Counted from the stretch's first letter, positions 33,649 to 42,383 are shown. The stretch is DNA of 53,425 nt from an uncultured Oscillospiraceae bacterium (GCA_934481445.1 CAKSPC010000014.1:1-53425); one strand, 5' to 3'. Numbers and translations are program-made. The notes: generated by a model not told the origin, from the sequence alone.

Positions 33649-34059
33649 ATGCTGATAAGCGAATACCTCGCGCTTCGCAGTCAGATCAGCGTTACCACCG
33701 GAAACGGCATAGGGGCGGCGAACGGAATCGCTTCTCCCGAAAGCACACAGAACGGCGAAAGCTTTGCGGAAGCGTTACAGCGGAAGCTGGACGAAAAGCA
33801 GGGCGGCGTGGAGTTTTCAAAGCACGCCATACAGCGCCTTGAGGAGCGCAGCATAGACCTTACCGAGGGCAACACTCTCGAGCGCCTTAACAAGGGCGTT
33901 GAGATAGCCGCGGACAAGGGCAGCAGCGAAACACTTGTTCTGGTGGATCAGACAGCGTTTGTTGTGAGCGTGAAAAACAACAAGGTAATAACCACCATGT
34001 CCAACGAGGACCTGATGGGCAACATTTTTACGAACATCGATTCCACTGTGATAATATGA
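33649..34059 (+). CDS. Flagellar operon protein, TIGR02530 type
   Basis: A 136-residue protein of the small family found between flgD and flgE in many Firmicutes and spirochaete flagellar operons. The core FSKHAIQRLEERSIDLT (about 56-72) and KGSSETLVLVDQTAFVVSVKNNKVIT (about 90-115) carry the family pattern. The molecular function is not established; conserved position suggests a hook-related assembly role. Ribosome site CACGGAGG lies about 9 bases before the ATG. Confidence 0.83.
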   Translation: MLISEYLALRSQISVTTGNGIGAANGIASPESTQNGESFAEALQRKLDEKQGGVEFSKHAIQRLEERSIDLTEGNTLERLNKGVEIAADKGSSETLVLVDQTAFVVSVKNNKVITTMSNEDLMGNIFTNIDSTVII

Positions 34060-34143
34060 ACGGACCTGCGGGAATTCATGCGGTGCTTGTGATTGAAGCG
34101 CCGCGCACAGCGGACTCGCATATTAAAGACGGAGGTCAACCTA

Positions 34144-36114
34144 ATGGTTAAGTCACTTTATTCCGGCGTATCCGGACTTAAAACACACCAGCAGAAAATG
34201 GACGTTATCGGCAACAATATCGCCAACGTCAACACAACGGGCTACAAGGCAAGCGTAGTAACCTTTGCCGATGTATATTATCAGACAAAGAGAACTCCCT
34301 CGGGTGCGACTGCCACCCTCGGCGGCGTTAACCCCAGACAGGTCGGCTACGGCGTTAAGATGAACACCACCACCAACAACATGAGCCAGTCGGGCTTCAC
34401 ATATTCCGACAGCATTTATGATATGGCGCTTGACGGCGAGGGCTTCTTCCAGCTGATGGACGGCGAGGGTAACATATTTTACACAAGAGCCGGCGTTTTT
34501 AATATCGACGACAGTGGTTATCTTGTTGACTCCAACGGTTACCATGTCCTCGGCGTTTCCGGCGACAGCGAGGGTCAGAATGCGGGGTCAGATATAATTC
34601 GCGCAGTTATCCCCGCAACGGAAGCAAACTGTTCCAGCGCAACAAAGACCGTAAACGGTACTAATGTTACAGTTTCCGTTTCCGCTCCCTCGGATAACAC
34701 CGACCTTTCCGTTACATTCACAGAGAGCACCTATCCCTATGCGACATACTCCGGCGGCGTGCTGAATATCTTCTTCAATTCCAACGAGCAGTACGCTTCC
34801 GCAGAGGATTTTGAAAAGGCGATTTCCGACGCTATCTCCGCGGGCGGCGTTCAGCTTCCGGATGATGTTGAGCTGAAGTTCGAGTTTGAGTCTATCCCCG
34901 ACGACTCCGAAGCGGCTGCAGCTTCCAACAGCATCACGGGTCTGAAATACTCCACCCCCAAGGACACTGCAAACATCTATCATACATACACAGTTACCGA
35001 TAACTCCACCACTCCCGCTACAACAAGCACAAAGTATGCATATGTAAACTTTGCCGCAGACGATGTATATGCAACGAAGCAGAGCGTTAACTTTGTATAC
35101 ACCGCGGGCGCTGACGCTTCCGTTACATATTCTTCGGGAACATGGAACGTCGTTATCGGCGACACCACCACTGCTTCGGATATCAACGGCCTCATAGAAA
35201 AGTACATTGCGGATAACCGGTCCGATACAAATCCCATCCCCGGACTTACCTGCACAAGCTTCATAGTTCCTACGGATAAGACCGCAAGGGCAGAAGCATT
35301 CGGCACTGCGCAGACAGTTGCGATGCAGGGCGGCAAGAATCTTCAGGCGGGCTTTGACATTGCAGTACAGGAAAAGGGCGAGTTCGGCAACAACTACAAG
35401 GTAACATTCGCCTATGCCGCAGGTTATCAGAAAACCAAGGCAGTATGGGATGAGAACAACCTCACCATCACCGTCGGCAACGATACCACCATCGAGGACA
35501 TCAACAACGCTATAAAGACTGCCGCAGGCGGAAACGACAAGAAAATGATCACCGTTTCCAACGTTACGGGTCTGAAGGCAAACGCTTCCGATACCACAAC
35601 GACCTATGTAATGAACGCGGCTGAGCGCGAAGCGTTCTTCGGCACAAACCCTGCGCTTTCTCCGGCAAACGGTAAGGACAGCTTCTTCACAGAAACCGCA
35701 AAGTCCCTTTCCACCTTTAATCTTCAGAACGGCCGCTCCGGTTCCGCGCAGAGCTATAAGGATCTCGAGAACGTAACGGTACGCTCCGACGGTACCATCA
35801 TCGGCTATCACGCGGTACATGGCTATCTTACCCTCGGCAGAATCGACATTGCGACATTCGATAACCCCAACGGTCTTTCCGCTGTCGGCGGCACGATGTT
35901 TGCAGAGTCCGTAGCTTCCGGCGCTGCACAGGTAAATGTGGCAGGCAGCAACGGCGCGGGCGAGGTAGTAGCGGGCGCCCTTGAAATGTCCAACGTTGAC
36001 CTTTCTCAGGAATTTACCGACATGATAACAACACAGAGAGGTTATCAGGCAAACTCCAGAGTAATAACCACTTCCGATACCATGCTTGAGGAGCTTCTCT
36101 CCCTCAAGAGATAA
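34144..36114 (+). CDS. flgE: Flagellar hook protein FlgE, large variant
   Basis: A 656-residue hook subunit, clearly longer than the common 400-450. The N-terminal rod/hook motif NNIANVNTTGYKASVV (about 21-36) and MALDGEGFFQL, and the C-terminal NVDLSQEFTDMITTQRGYQANSRVI, are conserved; they form the D0/D1 core. The extra length lies in a Thr-rich central region (about 150-530) with three related segments near 188-231, 314-355 and 418-461. It starts at ATG 34144 behind CGGAGGT. A terminator-like hairpin follows the stop. Confidence 0.91.
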   Translation: MVKSLYSGVSGLKTHQQKMDVIGNNIANVNTTGYKASVVTFADVYYQTKRTPSGATATLGGVNPRQVGYGVKMNTTTNNMSQSGFTYSDSIYDMALDGEGFFQLMDGEGNIFYTRAGVFNIDDSGYLVDSNGYHVLGVSGDSEGQNAGSDIIRAVIPATEANCSSATKTVNGTNVTVSVSAPSDNTDLSVTFTESTYPYATYSGGVLNIFFNSNEQYASAEDFEKAISDAISAGGVQLPDDVELKFEFESIPDDSEAAAASNSITGLKYSTPKDTANIYHTYTVTDNSTTPATTSTKYAYVNFAADDVYATKQSVNFVYTAGADASVTYSSGTWNVVIGDTTTASDINGLIEKYIADNRSDTNPIPGLTCTSFIVPTDKTARAEAFGTAQTVAMQGGKNLQAGFDIAVQEKGEFGNNYKVTFAYAAGYQKTKAVWDENNLTITVGNDTTIEDINNAIKTAAGGNDKKMITVSNVTGLKANASDTTTTYVMNAAEREAFFGTNPALSPANGKDSFFTETAKSLSTFNLQNGRSGSAQSYKDLENVTVRSDGTIIGYHAVHGYLTLGRIDIATFDNPNGLSAVGGTMFAESVASGAAQVNVAGSNGAGEVVAGALEMSNVDLSQEFTDMITTQRGYQANSRVITTSDTMLEELLSLKR

Positions 36115-36124
36115 TTGATCTGAC

Positions 36125-36170
36125 AACGGCTTGCTGCGGGGCGGGCGTCCCGCAGCAGATACCGTTTTTT
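36125..36170 (+). terminator. Intrinsic terminator-like hairpin between flgE and flbD
   Basis: TGCTGCGGG (36132-36140) pairs with CCCGCAGCA (36149-36157), and the outer AACGG with CCGTT, followed by TTTTTT ending at 36170. This is as strong as the terminators at operon ends, yet it lies inside the flagellar run, 10 bases after the flgE stop. Confidence 0.75.
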
Positions 36171-36181
36171 CCGAGGATAAT

Positions 36182-36403
36182 ATGATATTTCTTACAAAGC
36201 TTGACGGAAAGCAGTTCATGCTGAACGAGCAGATGATCGAAACCGTCAGAGAAACTCCCGATACTGTTATAGATATGAACAACGGCCACAGCTATATAGT
36301 GCGCGAGAGTATGCGGGAGATACAACAAAAAATAATCGAAAACAGCAGGATGCGCCGCAGGGCCGCATTAAAGGCGGCAAAGAGCGGCGAGCCTTTGACA
36401 TAA
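36182..36403 (+). CDS. flbD: Flagellar protein FlbD/SwrD
   Basis: A 73-residue small protein. MIFLTKLDGKQFMLNEQMIETVRETPDTVIDMNNGHSYIVRES covers the FlbD pattern (IxLTxLNG, LIExIExTPDTVI, GxxxVVxES). In B. subtilis SwrD supports motor torque and swarming. The start is ATG 36182 after CCGAGGATA; an upstream in-frame ATG would run into the terminator hairpin. It is the usual immediate upstream neighbour of motA in clostridia. Confidence 0.87.
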   Translation: MIFLTKLDGKQFMLNEQMIETVRETPDTVIDMNNGHSYIVRESMREIQQKIIENSRMRRRAALKAAKSGEPLT

Positions 36404-36454
36404 CAGGGGACAAGCGTCCCATTAATATAATTTCAAAAAAGCGAGGGTTATATT

Positions 36455-37213
36455 GTGAATATTTCACTTATTGTCGGATGGGTAATGGCGTTTGGACTGG
36501 TCATATTCGGTATAGTATCCAGTGGTGATATTGGGAACTTCCTTGATGTATCATCGTTTGCGATAACGGTCGGCGGCGGTATCGCCTGCCTTATCGCGTC
36601 TTTCCCGATGTCTTATCTTGCAGGCATTCCCAAGAAACTGGTAATGGCGTTTCTGCCGAAGAAATACGACCCGAGAAAGTACATAAAGCAGATCGTTGAC
36701 TACGCGCAGGTAGCGCGTACGAGAGGCCTGCTTGCCCTCGAAGAGAGCGCGAACCAGTGCACCGATCCCTTTATGAAGTCCAGTCTTATGCTCATCGTCG
36801 ACGCCAATGACGCGGATAAGGTGCGCGGAATGCTGGATGACTCCATCAATTTTATGTGCGAGCGCCACGAAAGCGGACGCGCGTTCTTTGAAAAGGGCGT
36901 TGCGATATTCCCGGCATTCGGTATGCTGGGTACCCTTATCGGTCTTATAAACATGCTTGCCAACATGGAGGACTCCTCTGGACTTGCAACAGGTATGGCG
37001 CAGGCGCTGATCACGACGTTCTACGGCTCGCTTTTCGCAAACGTAATATTCGCGCCCATAGGCATGGCTCTGAAAAATTCACACGAGGACGAGCTTCTGT
37101 GTATGCAGATAATCGAAGAGGGCGTGCTAGCCATTGCGGCAGGCTCCAACCCGCGCTATATTCAGGAAAAGCTTGAATTCATGCTGCCCAAGAGCATGCA
37201 TGAGGCAAAGTAA
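36455..37213 (+). CDS. motA: Flagellar motor stator protein MotA
   Basis: A 252-residue stator subunit with four membrane helices (about 5-25, 33-55, 150-172 and 182-205). The cytoplasmic loop between helices 2 and 3 (RTRGLLALEE, CERHESGRAFFEKG) carries the conserved Arg/Glu residues that contact FliG. PAFGMLGTLIGLINML is the conserved helix 3 with the channel proline. With MotB it conducts protons or sodium ions. Start is GTG behind GCGAGGG. motB follows only after a 187-base gap containing its own promoter. Confidence 0.92.
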   Translation: MNISLIVGWVMAFGLVIFGIVSSGDIGNFLDVSSFAITVGGGIACLIASFPMSYLAGIPKKLVMAFLPKKYDPRKYIKQIVDYAQVARTRGLLALEESANQCTDPFMKSSLMLIVDANDADKVRGMLDDSINFMCERHESGRAFFEKGVAIFPAFGMLGTLIGLINMLANMEDSSGLATGMAQALITTFYGSLFANVIFAPIGMALKNSHEDELLCMQIIEEGVLAIAAGSNPRYIQEKLEFMLPKSMHEAK

Positions 37214-37322
37214 CGCGGAATTAATTTGTTCAAAATCTCATTTTTTGTGTGTTAACGTCTTGTTCAAATTTACGGAAATACAAGATGATAACGTTTACAT
37301 GGCAAAAAATTATAAAAAGTAT

Positions 37323-37351
37323 TTGCAAATGTTCTGATTTTATGGTACAAT
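37323..37351 (+). promoter_or_regulatory. Internal sigma-A promoter before motB
   Basis: TTGCAA (37323-37328) and TACAAT (37346-37351) are 17 bases apart, followed directly by a second TATAAT. The surrounding 37214-37400 gap is AT-rich, in contrast to the tightly packed operon. Confidence 0.68.
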
Positions 37352-37400
37352 ATAATATCGGCGGGTTTTGCCTGCCATAAGGAAAGAGGGGAAAGCTTCC

Positions 37401-38402
37401 ATGGCCAAACGGCAGAAAAAGTTTGAGCAGGACCACAGCAACGACTGGCTGAATACATACGCGGACATGGTCACGCTTCTGCTTACGTTCTTCGTTATGC
37501 TGTACGCGTCGTCGAGCCTTGATGAACAGAAATGGCAGTTCATCTATCAGGCGTTCCAGTCGCACGGAAAGTATTTAAATGAGTATATAGACTCCCTCAA
37601 TCCCAACTCCACGGAGGGCAACGGCGTCACTGATGATACCCCGCAGGGGCAGGGCGGCAGCGGCGAACTTCCGCAGAGCTTCGACCAGCTCTACGTTTAC
37701 CTTTCCAACTACGTTTCCGAAAACAACCTTGAGCAGTCTGTCGCGGTAGAAAACGGCGCGGCTCATATAACGATAAGATTTGACGATGAAGTTTTCTTCG
37801 ACCCGGACAGTGCTGTCCTCAAGAGTGAGGGCAGGGATGTTCTCCGCGGGATCTCTCCGGGAATAAAGGCCGCCGCCGAGGCAATACAGACCATGACGAT
37901 ATCCGGCCATACGGCGCAGGGATATTCCACAGTGAACGACTTCGCGCTTTCGGCGAACCGAGCGGTAAGCGTTGAGAATTACCTCGAATTCAACGCCGTG
38001 CTTCCCACGGCAAAGTTCAGGGTAAAGGGCTGCGGTCCCAACGAGCCCATCGCGGACAACGACACCGCCGAGGGCAGAGCCAAGAACAGGCGCGTTGAAA
38101 TAATGCTCCTCAAGAGTAATATCGACACATCCGATCCCGAGCAGATCAAGGATATCCTGCTGCACGACTACGGCATCCCGAGCGACCAGTTCGATCCCGA
38201 TGCACAGCAGAAGGACGACGACAAGCTTCCGAACGGCTCCGTTGACAAGATCATCCAGAATATCGAAAGCCTGTTCCCCGGCGACAGCTCCATTATTGAT
38301 GTGCCCGAGGGACCCGAGATTTTCGACAACACCGACAGCTTTATTTTCGACAGCAGCTCAGACAGCAGCAGCGATGACGCCTCCTCGGAGGACAGCGAAT
38401 AA
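37401..38402 (+). CDS. motB: Flagellar motor stator protein MotB
   Basis: A 333-residue stator subunit. The single N-terminal helix WLNTYADMVTLLLTFFVMLYA contains the ion-binding D22. The C-terminal OmpA-like peptidoglycan-binding domain spans about 120-245 (FDDEVFFDPDSAVL, ISGHT, NDFALSANRAVSVENYL, GRAKNRRVEI). A Ser/Asp-rich tail of about 85 residues follows, longer than in many MotB proteins. Start is the ATG after GAGGGGAAAG. It has its own upstream promoter, so stator components may be made in separate amounts. Confidence 0.92.
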   Translation: MAKRQKKFEQDHSNDWLNTYADMVTLLLTFFVMLYASSSLDEQKWQFIYQAFQSHGKYLNEYIDSLNPNSTEGNGVTDDTPQGQGGSGELPQSFDQLYVYLSNYVSENNLEQSVAVENGAAHITIRFDDEVFFDPDSAVLKSEGRDVLRGISPGIKAAAEAIQTMTISGHTAQGYSTVNDFALSANRAVSVENYLEFNAVLPTAKFRVKGCGPNEPIADNDTAEGRAKNRRVEIMLLKSNIDTSDPEQIKDILLHDYGIPSDQFDPDAQQKDDDKLPNGSVDKIIQNIESLFPGDSSIIDVPEGPEIFDNTDSFIFDSSSDSSSDDASSEDSE

Positions 38403-38434
38403 AGTGAGAATAAACAAGACAAGGGGGAAAACAA

Positions 38435-39424
38435 GTGGCTGACGTTCTTACACAAGCGCAGATCGATGAAATGCTGAAAAACGTCGCGATGGGCGCCGAG
38501 CCCGTTGTTGCCGCAAAAGAGGAAGCGAAGGTCAAGGAATATGACTTCCGCGCCCCTAAGAAGTTTACAAAAGAGCAGATAAAGGTACTTGACAGCATCT
38601 TTGAAAACTATGCAAGACTGCTTTCGTCGTACCTTACCGGTCTGCTGAGACTGTACTGCCGCGTTTCCCTCGTTAATATCGAGGAGCAGAGGTACAGCGA
38701 GTTCAACAACGCACTTCCCGACTACGTTATGATGGGCATGGTAGACATGGGGATAAAGAACGAGGAGGTCAGCGAAACCAACGTTATCGTTCAGATATCC
38801 AACGCCATCACCTACACCATGATAGACCGCCTGCTCGGCGGCAAGGGCGAATACCGCGACACTAACCGCGACTTCACCGAGATAGAAATAACCATCATGA
38901 ACGATGTTATGCGCTCATTTGCGGGGCTTCTGAAAGAACCGTGGCTGACGCATATCGACCTCGACCCGAAGCTCATCGGCATAGAAACCAACTCCAGAGT
39001 GGTCCAGACGATAGGGCACGAGGACACCGTTATAATCGTCGCGCTTGAAGTCGAGATAAACGGCGTTAAATCCATCATTTCAGTATGCATTCCCGCGATA
39101 AACCTCGACGAGATCATGCAGAAATTCATACCGAGATACACCGGTTCGAAGCGCAAGACCGATGCAGTACGCGAAGCGGAACGGCGCGACAATATCATGA
39201 CAGGCATAAGCTCCACCGATCTTACGATAAAGGCGGTGCTCGGTGAGATCAATCTCGATCTCTACGAGGTGCTGACGCTTCAGGTCGGCGATGTTATCCC
39301 CCTCGGAAAGAACATCAACACCAACATCATGGTGAAGATAGGAAACCGGGTGTGGTGCGACGGAAAGCTTGGTACATACAATAATAAAAAGGCAATAATG
39401 ATAGAAAATTTTACAGAGAATTGA
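38435..39424 (+). CDS. fliM: Flagellar motor switch protein FliM
   Basis: A 329-residue C-ring protein. The N-terminal LTQAQIDEML is the CheY-P binding peptide (usually LSQxEIDxLL). The CheC-like middle domain (about 45-230) contains GGKGEYRDTNRDFTEIE, and the C-terminal SpoA domain contains NLDLYEVLTLQVGDVIPL. Start is GTG 38435 behind AAGGGGG. It directly follows motB; the fliL gene usually found here is missing. Confidence 0.93.
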   Translation: MADVLTQAQIDEMLKNVAMGAEPVVAAKEEAKVKEYDFRAPKKFTKEQIKVLDSIFENYARLLSSYLTGLLRLYCRVSLVNIEEQRYSEFNNALPDYVMMGMVDMGIKNEEVSETNVIVQISNAITYTMIDRLLGGKGEYRDTNRDFTEIEITIMNDVMRSFAGLLKEPWLTHIDLDPKLIGIETNSRVVQTIGHEDTVIIVALEVEINGVKSIISVCIPAINLDEIMQKFIPRYTGSKRKTDAVREAERRDNIMTGISSTDLTIKAVLGEINLDLYEVLTLQVGDVIPLGKNINTNIMVKIGNRVWCDGKLGTYNNKKAIMIENFTEN

Positions 39425-39437
39425 GGTAAAGTAACAG

Positions 39438-40634
39438 ATGGCTAACGAAAACGGCGCAAACGTTGAGTTCACCCCATACGAAATAGACGCTGTCGGCGAA
39501 ATATTAAACATCAGTATGGGTTCGGCGGCGACGGCAGTGTCGGAGCTATTGAACGCCAAGGTGTGGATCACTACTCCGAAAGTCAGTGTCGTAAAGGTTT
39601 CTGACCTTAATTATGATAATCTTGAGCCTGCTATCTGCGTAAAGATCGTTTATGTTTCGGGCATCACGGGTCTTAACATGATGGTACTGAAGCAGGATGA
39701 TGTTCAGCTCATACTGAACCAGCTGCTCGGCAATCCGCTGGTTATCTCCCCCGACTTCAAGTTCGACGAACTCAATATCAGCGCGGTAAGCGAGATAATG
39801 AACCAGATGATGGGTTCCTCCGCGACGGCGCTGTCCGATCTGCTCGGCGTAACGGTGGATATTTCCACGCCGACCCCGTACATAATCGAAAAGGCAAAGT
39901 TCGGTGATCTCTGCGAGATGTCGCCGGATGAAACCGTTGTTGCGGTAACATTCAACCTTACCGTCGACGGTGTAATGAACAGCGAGTTCCTTTCCGTAAT
40001 GTCCGTTGATCTTGCGAAAACGCTGTCCGGCAAGATGATAGAAAAATTCAACGTGGACGCCGAGAGTGCATCCACCGAGCCTGCTCCTGCTCCCGCTCCC
40101 GCGGCGGCAGCACCTGCGCCGACCCCCGCACCTGCGGCGGCTCCCGCGCCTGCACCTGCTCCCGCCCCCGCTCCTGCAGCGGCGGCACAGCCCGCTCCGC
40201 AGGCGGCATACCAGCAGCCCGCGCAGCCGTACCCCCAGCAGGCGTATCCTTACCCTAATCAGTACGCGGCATACGGCGCATATCCGCCGCCGCCCGCTCC
40301 GCCTGTAAATATTCAGAATGCTCAGCTTCATCAGTTCGAGGCGATGGATTTCGGCATCCCCGCCGATCAGAAGGACAACCTCAAGCTGCTGATGGGCGTT
40401 CCGCTTGAGATAAGCGTTGAGCTTGGTACCGCAAAGCGCAAGGTAAAGGACATCCTCGAGTTCACGCAGGGCACCATCATAGAGCTTGAAAGACAGGCCG
40501 GCGCTCCCGTTGACGTCGTGGTCAACGGAAACCTTATCGCGCGCGGCGATGTAGTGGTCATCGACGATAACTTTGCTGTAAGAATAACCGAGATAGTTAA
40601 AAATCCGTTCATGGAAAGCCTCGGTAAAGAATAA
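39438..40634 (+). CDS. fliY: FliY: CheC-type CheY-P phosphatase fused to FliN switch domain
   Basis: A 398-residue C-ring protein typical of Firmicutes. Two CheC active-site sets are intact: E21, N24 and P47 (EILNISMG) and E119, N122 and P145 (EIMNQMMG), so it should dephosphorylate CheY-P at the switch. Residues about 209-300 are a Pro/Ala-rich linker, with an Ala-Pro repeat and then a Gln/Tyr/Pro stretch. Residues 312-395 are the FliN/SpoA domain (LLMGVPLEISVELG, RQAGAPVDVVVNGNLIARGDVVVIDDNFAVRI). It follows fliM by 13 bases and precedes cheY, its substrate. Confidence 0.93.
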   Translation: MANENGANVEFTPYEIDAVGEILNISMGSAATAVSELLNAKVWITTPKVSVVKVSDLNYDNLEPAICVKIVYVSGITGLNMMVLKQDDVQLILNQLLGNPLVISPDFKFDELNISAVSEIMNQMMGSSATALSDLLGVTVDISTPTPYIIEKAKFGDLCEMSPDETVVAVTFNLTVDGVMNSEFLSVMSVDLAKTLSGKMIEKFNVDAESASTEPAPAPAPAAAAPAPTPAPAAAPAPAPAPAPAPAAAAQPAPQAAYQQPAQPYPQQAYPYPNQYAAYGAYPPPPAPPVNIQNAQLHQFEAMDFGIPADQKDNLKLLMGVPLEISVELGTAKRKVKDILEFTQGTIIELERQAGAPVDVVVNGNLIARGDVVVIDDNFAVRITEIVKNPFMESLGKE

Positions 40635-40681
40635 TAAATATTATATCATTTTTTCATATAAATGCTGAAGGAGATAATGTA

Positions 40682-41044
40682 ATGGACAAGAAGATCTTAC
40701 TGGTTGACGACGCAGCGTTCATGAGAATGCTTATCAAGGACACACTCACAAAGAATGGCTACACAAACATTCTTGAGGCTTCCGACGGTGCAATTGCCTG
40801 CGAGGTTTACAGTTCCGAAAAGCCCGACCTTGTTATCATGGATATCACCATGCCGAACAAGTCCGGTATCGAAGCACTGAAGGACATCAAGGCAGGCGAC
40901 CCGATGGCGAAGGTAGTAATGTGCTCCGCAATGGGTCAGGAAGCAATGGTTGTTGAGGCTATCAAGCTCGGCGCGCTCGACTTTATTGTAAAGCCGTTCA
41001 AGCCCGACAGAATACTTCAGACCGTTAAAAAAGTCCTCGGCTGA
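40682..41044 (+). CDS. cheY: Chemotaxis response regulator CheY
   Basis: A 120-residue single-domain receiver. Acid pocket D9/D10, phospho-acceptor D54 (LVIMDITMP), signalling Ser in VVMCSAMGQ and Lys in FIVKPFKPD are present. Phosphorylated by CheA, it binds FliM to change rotation. It is placed beside fliY, encoding its phosphatase. A strong AAGGAGAT site precedes it, and a terminator-like hairpin follows, so it may be produced in excess over downstream export-gate genes. Confidence 0.93.
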   Translation: MDKKILLVDDAAFMRMLIKDTLTKNGYTNILEASDGAIACEVYSSEKPDLVIMDITMPNKSGIEALKDIKAGDPMAKVVMCSAMGQEAMVVEAIKLGALDFIVKPFKPDRILQTVKKVLG

Positions 41045-41060
41045 TCTACTACATATTCCA

Positions 41061-41098
41061 GGGCGGGGGAATGATTTACCCGCCTTTTGGCGTTTTTT
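41061..41098 (+). terminator. Terminator-like double hairpin between cheY and fliO
   Basis: GGCGGG (41062-41067) can pair with CCCGCC (41079-41084) followed by TTTT. Alternatively CGCC (41081-41084) pairs with GGCG (41089-41092) followed by TTTTTT. The two share the CGCC strand and so exclude each other. It lies 16 bases after the cheY stop. Confidence 0.6.
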
Positions 41099-41125
41099 CG
41101 GAACGGTGTGCACGGAGGTTTTTCG

Positions 41126-41461
41126 GTGGAATATTTCCAGATGATTATGGCACTGGTGGGAGTTCTCGCGCTGGTGTTCTTGCTGTTCTGGCTGATGAAG
41201 AAATTCAACGCAAGGGTTTCTTTGTCCGACAGCAAGAATATGAAAATACTCGAGCGGATAAACCTCGGGCCGGATAAGATGCTGCTGCTCGTAAGCGTAT
41301 GCGGAAAATGCATGGTGCTCGGCGTGACATCGAACCACGCCGAAAAAATATGCGATCTCGAGCAGACCGAGGAGGAGCTGACGCAGCGCCCCGAGGGCGG
41401 AAATCCCACCTTCGGCGAAAGCTTTAAGACCGTTCTCGGAGATATGCTCAAAAAAAAGTGA
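41126..41461 (+). CDS. fliO: Flagellar biosynthetic protein FliO (FliZ-like)
   Basis: A 111-residue protein with one N-terminal membrane helix (MIMALVGVLALVFLLFWLM, about 6-24). A small FliO domain follows (MKILERINLGPDKMLLLVSVCGKCMVLGVT), and the tail is hydrophilic. FliO helps assemble the FliP/FliR core of the export gate. Start is GTG 41126, 6 bases after GGAGGT; an ATG further upstream would overlap the terminator-like hairpin. It lies immediately before fliP as usual. Confidence 0.86.
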   Translation: MEYFQMIMALVGVLALVFLLFWLMKKFNARVSLSDSKNMKILERINLGPDKMLLLVSVCGKCMVLGVTSNHAEKICDLEQTEEELTQRPEGGNPTFGESFKTVLGDMLKKK

Positions 41462-41477
41462 CGGAGGTGGACTGCGC

Positions 41478-42362
41478 TTGATCAAAAGTCTGATAAAGGC
41501 GGACAAAAAGCTCGTGCTGCGGTTTGCCGTTTCGCTTTTTGTTACGATATTTCTTGCCGTGATGTTCTTTACGGTGCGTTCTTATGCGGTTTCGTCGTCC
41601 TCGACGGAGCAGACGACCTCCACCGCGCAGGCGGGGGACTATCCCGACACCGAGCCGAGCTACACCGGCGACGACCCCACCGCGTCTGTTTTGCAGCAGG
41701 TGATTGGCGTCGACGCTTCGCAGCCGCTGGAGATAATCCTGCTGCTGACGCTGATAGCGCTTGCCCCGTCGCTGCTGATAATGATGACCTGCTTCACGCG
41801 AATAGTCATCGTTATGAGCTTTCTGCGAACGGCGATGCAGACGCAGAGCACCCCGCCGAATATGGTAATCACGGGAATGTCACTGCTGCTGACGATATTC
41901 ATAATGGCGCCCGTTTTCAGTGAGATAAACGAGATCGCCTATCAGCCTTACGTCAACGAGGAACTCACCATGGAAGAGGCGCTGGACAAGGCCAGCGTGC
42001 CGCTGAAGCGCTTTATGCTAAAGCAGACCAGCAACGACGACCTCGATTTCTTCATCGACCTCTCCAAAACAGAGGAGCCCGAGGGCGGCTTCACCGAGGA
42101 ATACATACAGAACGACCTTTCGCTTACGGTCATCGTCCCGTCGTTTATGATAAGCGAGCTGAAACGCGCTTTCCAGATGGGATTTATGATATTCATACCG
42201 TTCCTGATAATTGATATCGTGGTGGGAAGTACGCTGATGTCCATGGGCATGATGATGCTCCCGCCGGCGATGATATCAATGCCGTTCAAGATACTTGTTT
42301 TCGTCCTTGCGGACGGATGGAACCTGCTGATAGGTTCGCTGGTTTCCAGTTACAACTGGTAG
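41478..42362 (+). CDS. fliP: Flagellar export gate protein FliP
   Basis: A 294-residue protein, longer than the usual 220-250. A signal-anchor helix (about 14-37) is followed by a Ser/Thr/Asp-rich spacer (about 40-75). The core helices contain LLTLIALAPSLLIMMTCFTRIVIVMSFLR and TPPNMVITGMSLLLT; the C-terminal part has PSFMISELKRAFQMGFMIFIPFLIIDIVVGSTLMSMGMMMLPP. It forms the pore of the type III export gate with FliQ and FliR. Start is TTG, with ACGGAGGTGG upstream. Confidence 0.93.
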   Translation: MIKSLIKADKKLVLRFAVSLFVTIFLAVMFFTVRSYAVSSSSTEQTTSTAQAGDYPDTEPSYTGDDPTASVLQQVIGVDASQPLEIILLLTLIALAPSLLIMMTCFTRIVIVMSFLRTAMQTQSTPPNMVITGMSLLLTIFIMAPVFSEINEIAYQPYVNEELTMEEALDKASVPLKRFMLKQTSNDDLDFFIDLSKTEEPEGGFTEEYIQNDLSLTVIVPSFMISELKRAFQMGFMIFIPFLIIDIVVGSTLMSMGMMMLPPAMISMPFKILVFVLADGWNLLIGSLVSSYNW

Positions 42363-42383
42363 CGCGTTAAGGAGTGATTGATT

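Noticed and set aside
34588..36282. Very long antisense frames opposite real genes (also 9612-11015, 15918-17273, 28032-29444)
   Set aside because: They lie wholly opposite strongly identified genes, have no domain signature, and are explained by the GC-rich third codon positions of the sense genes.
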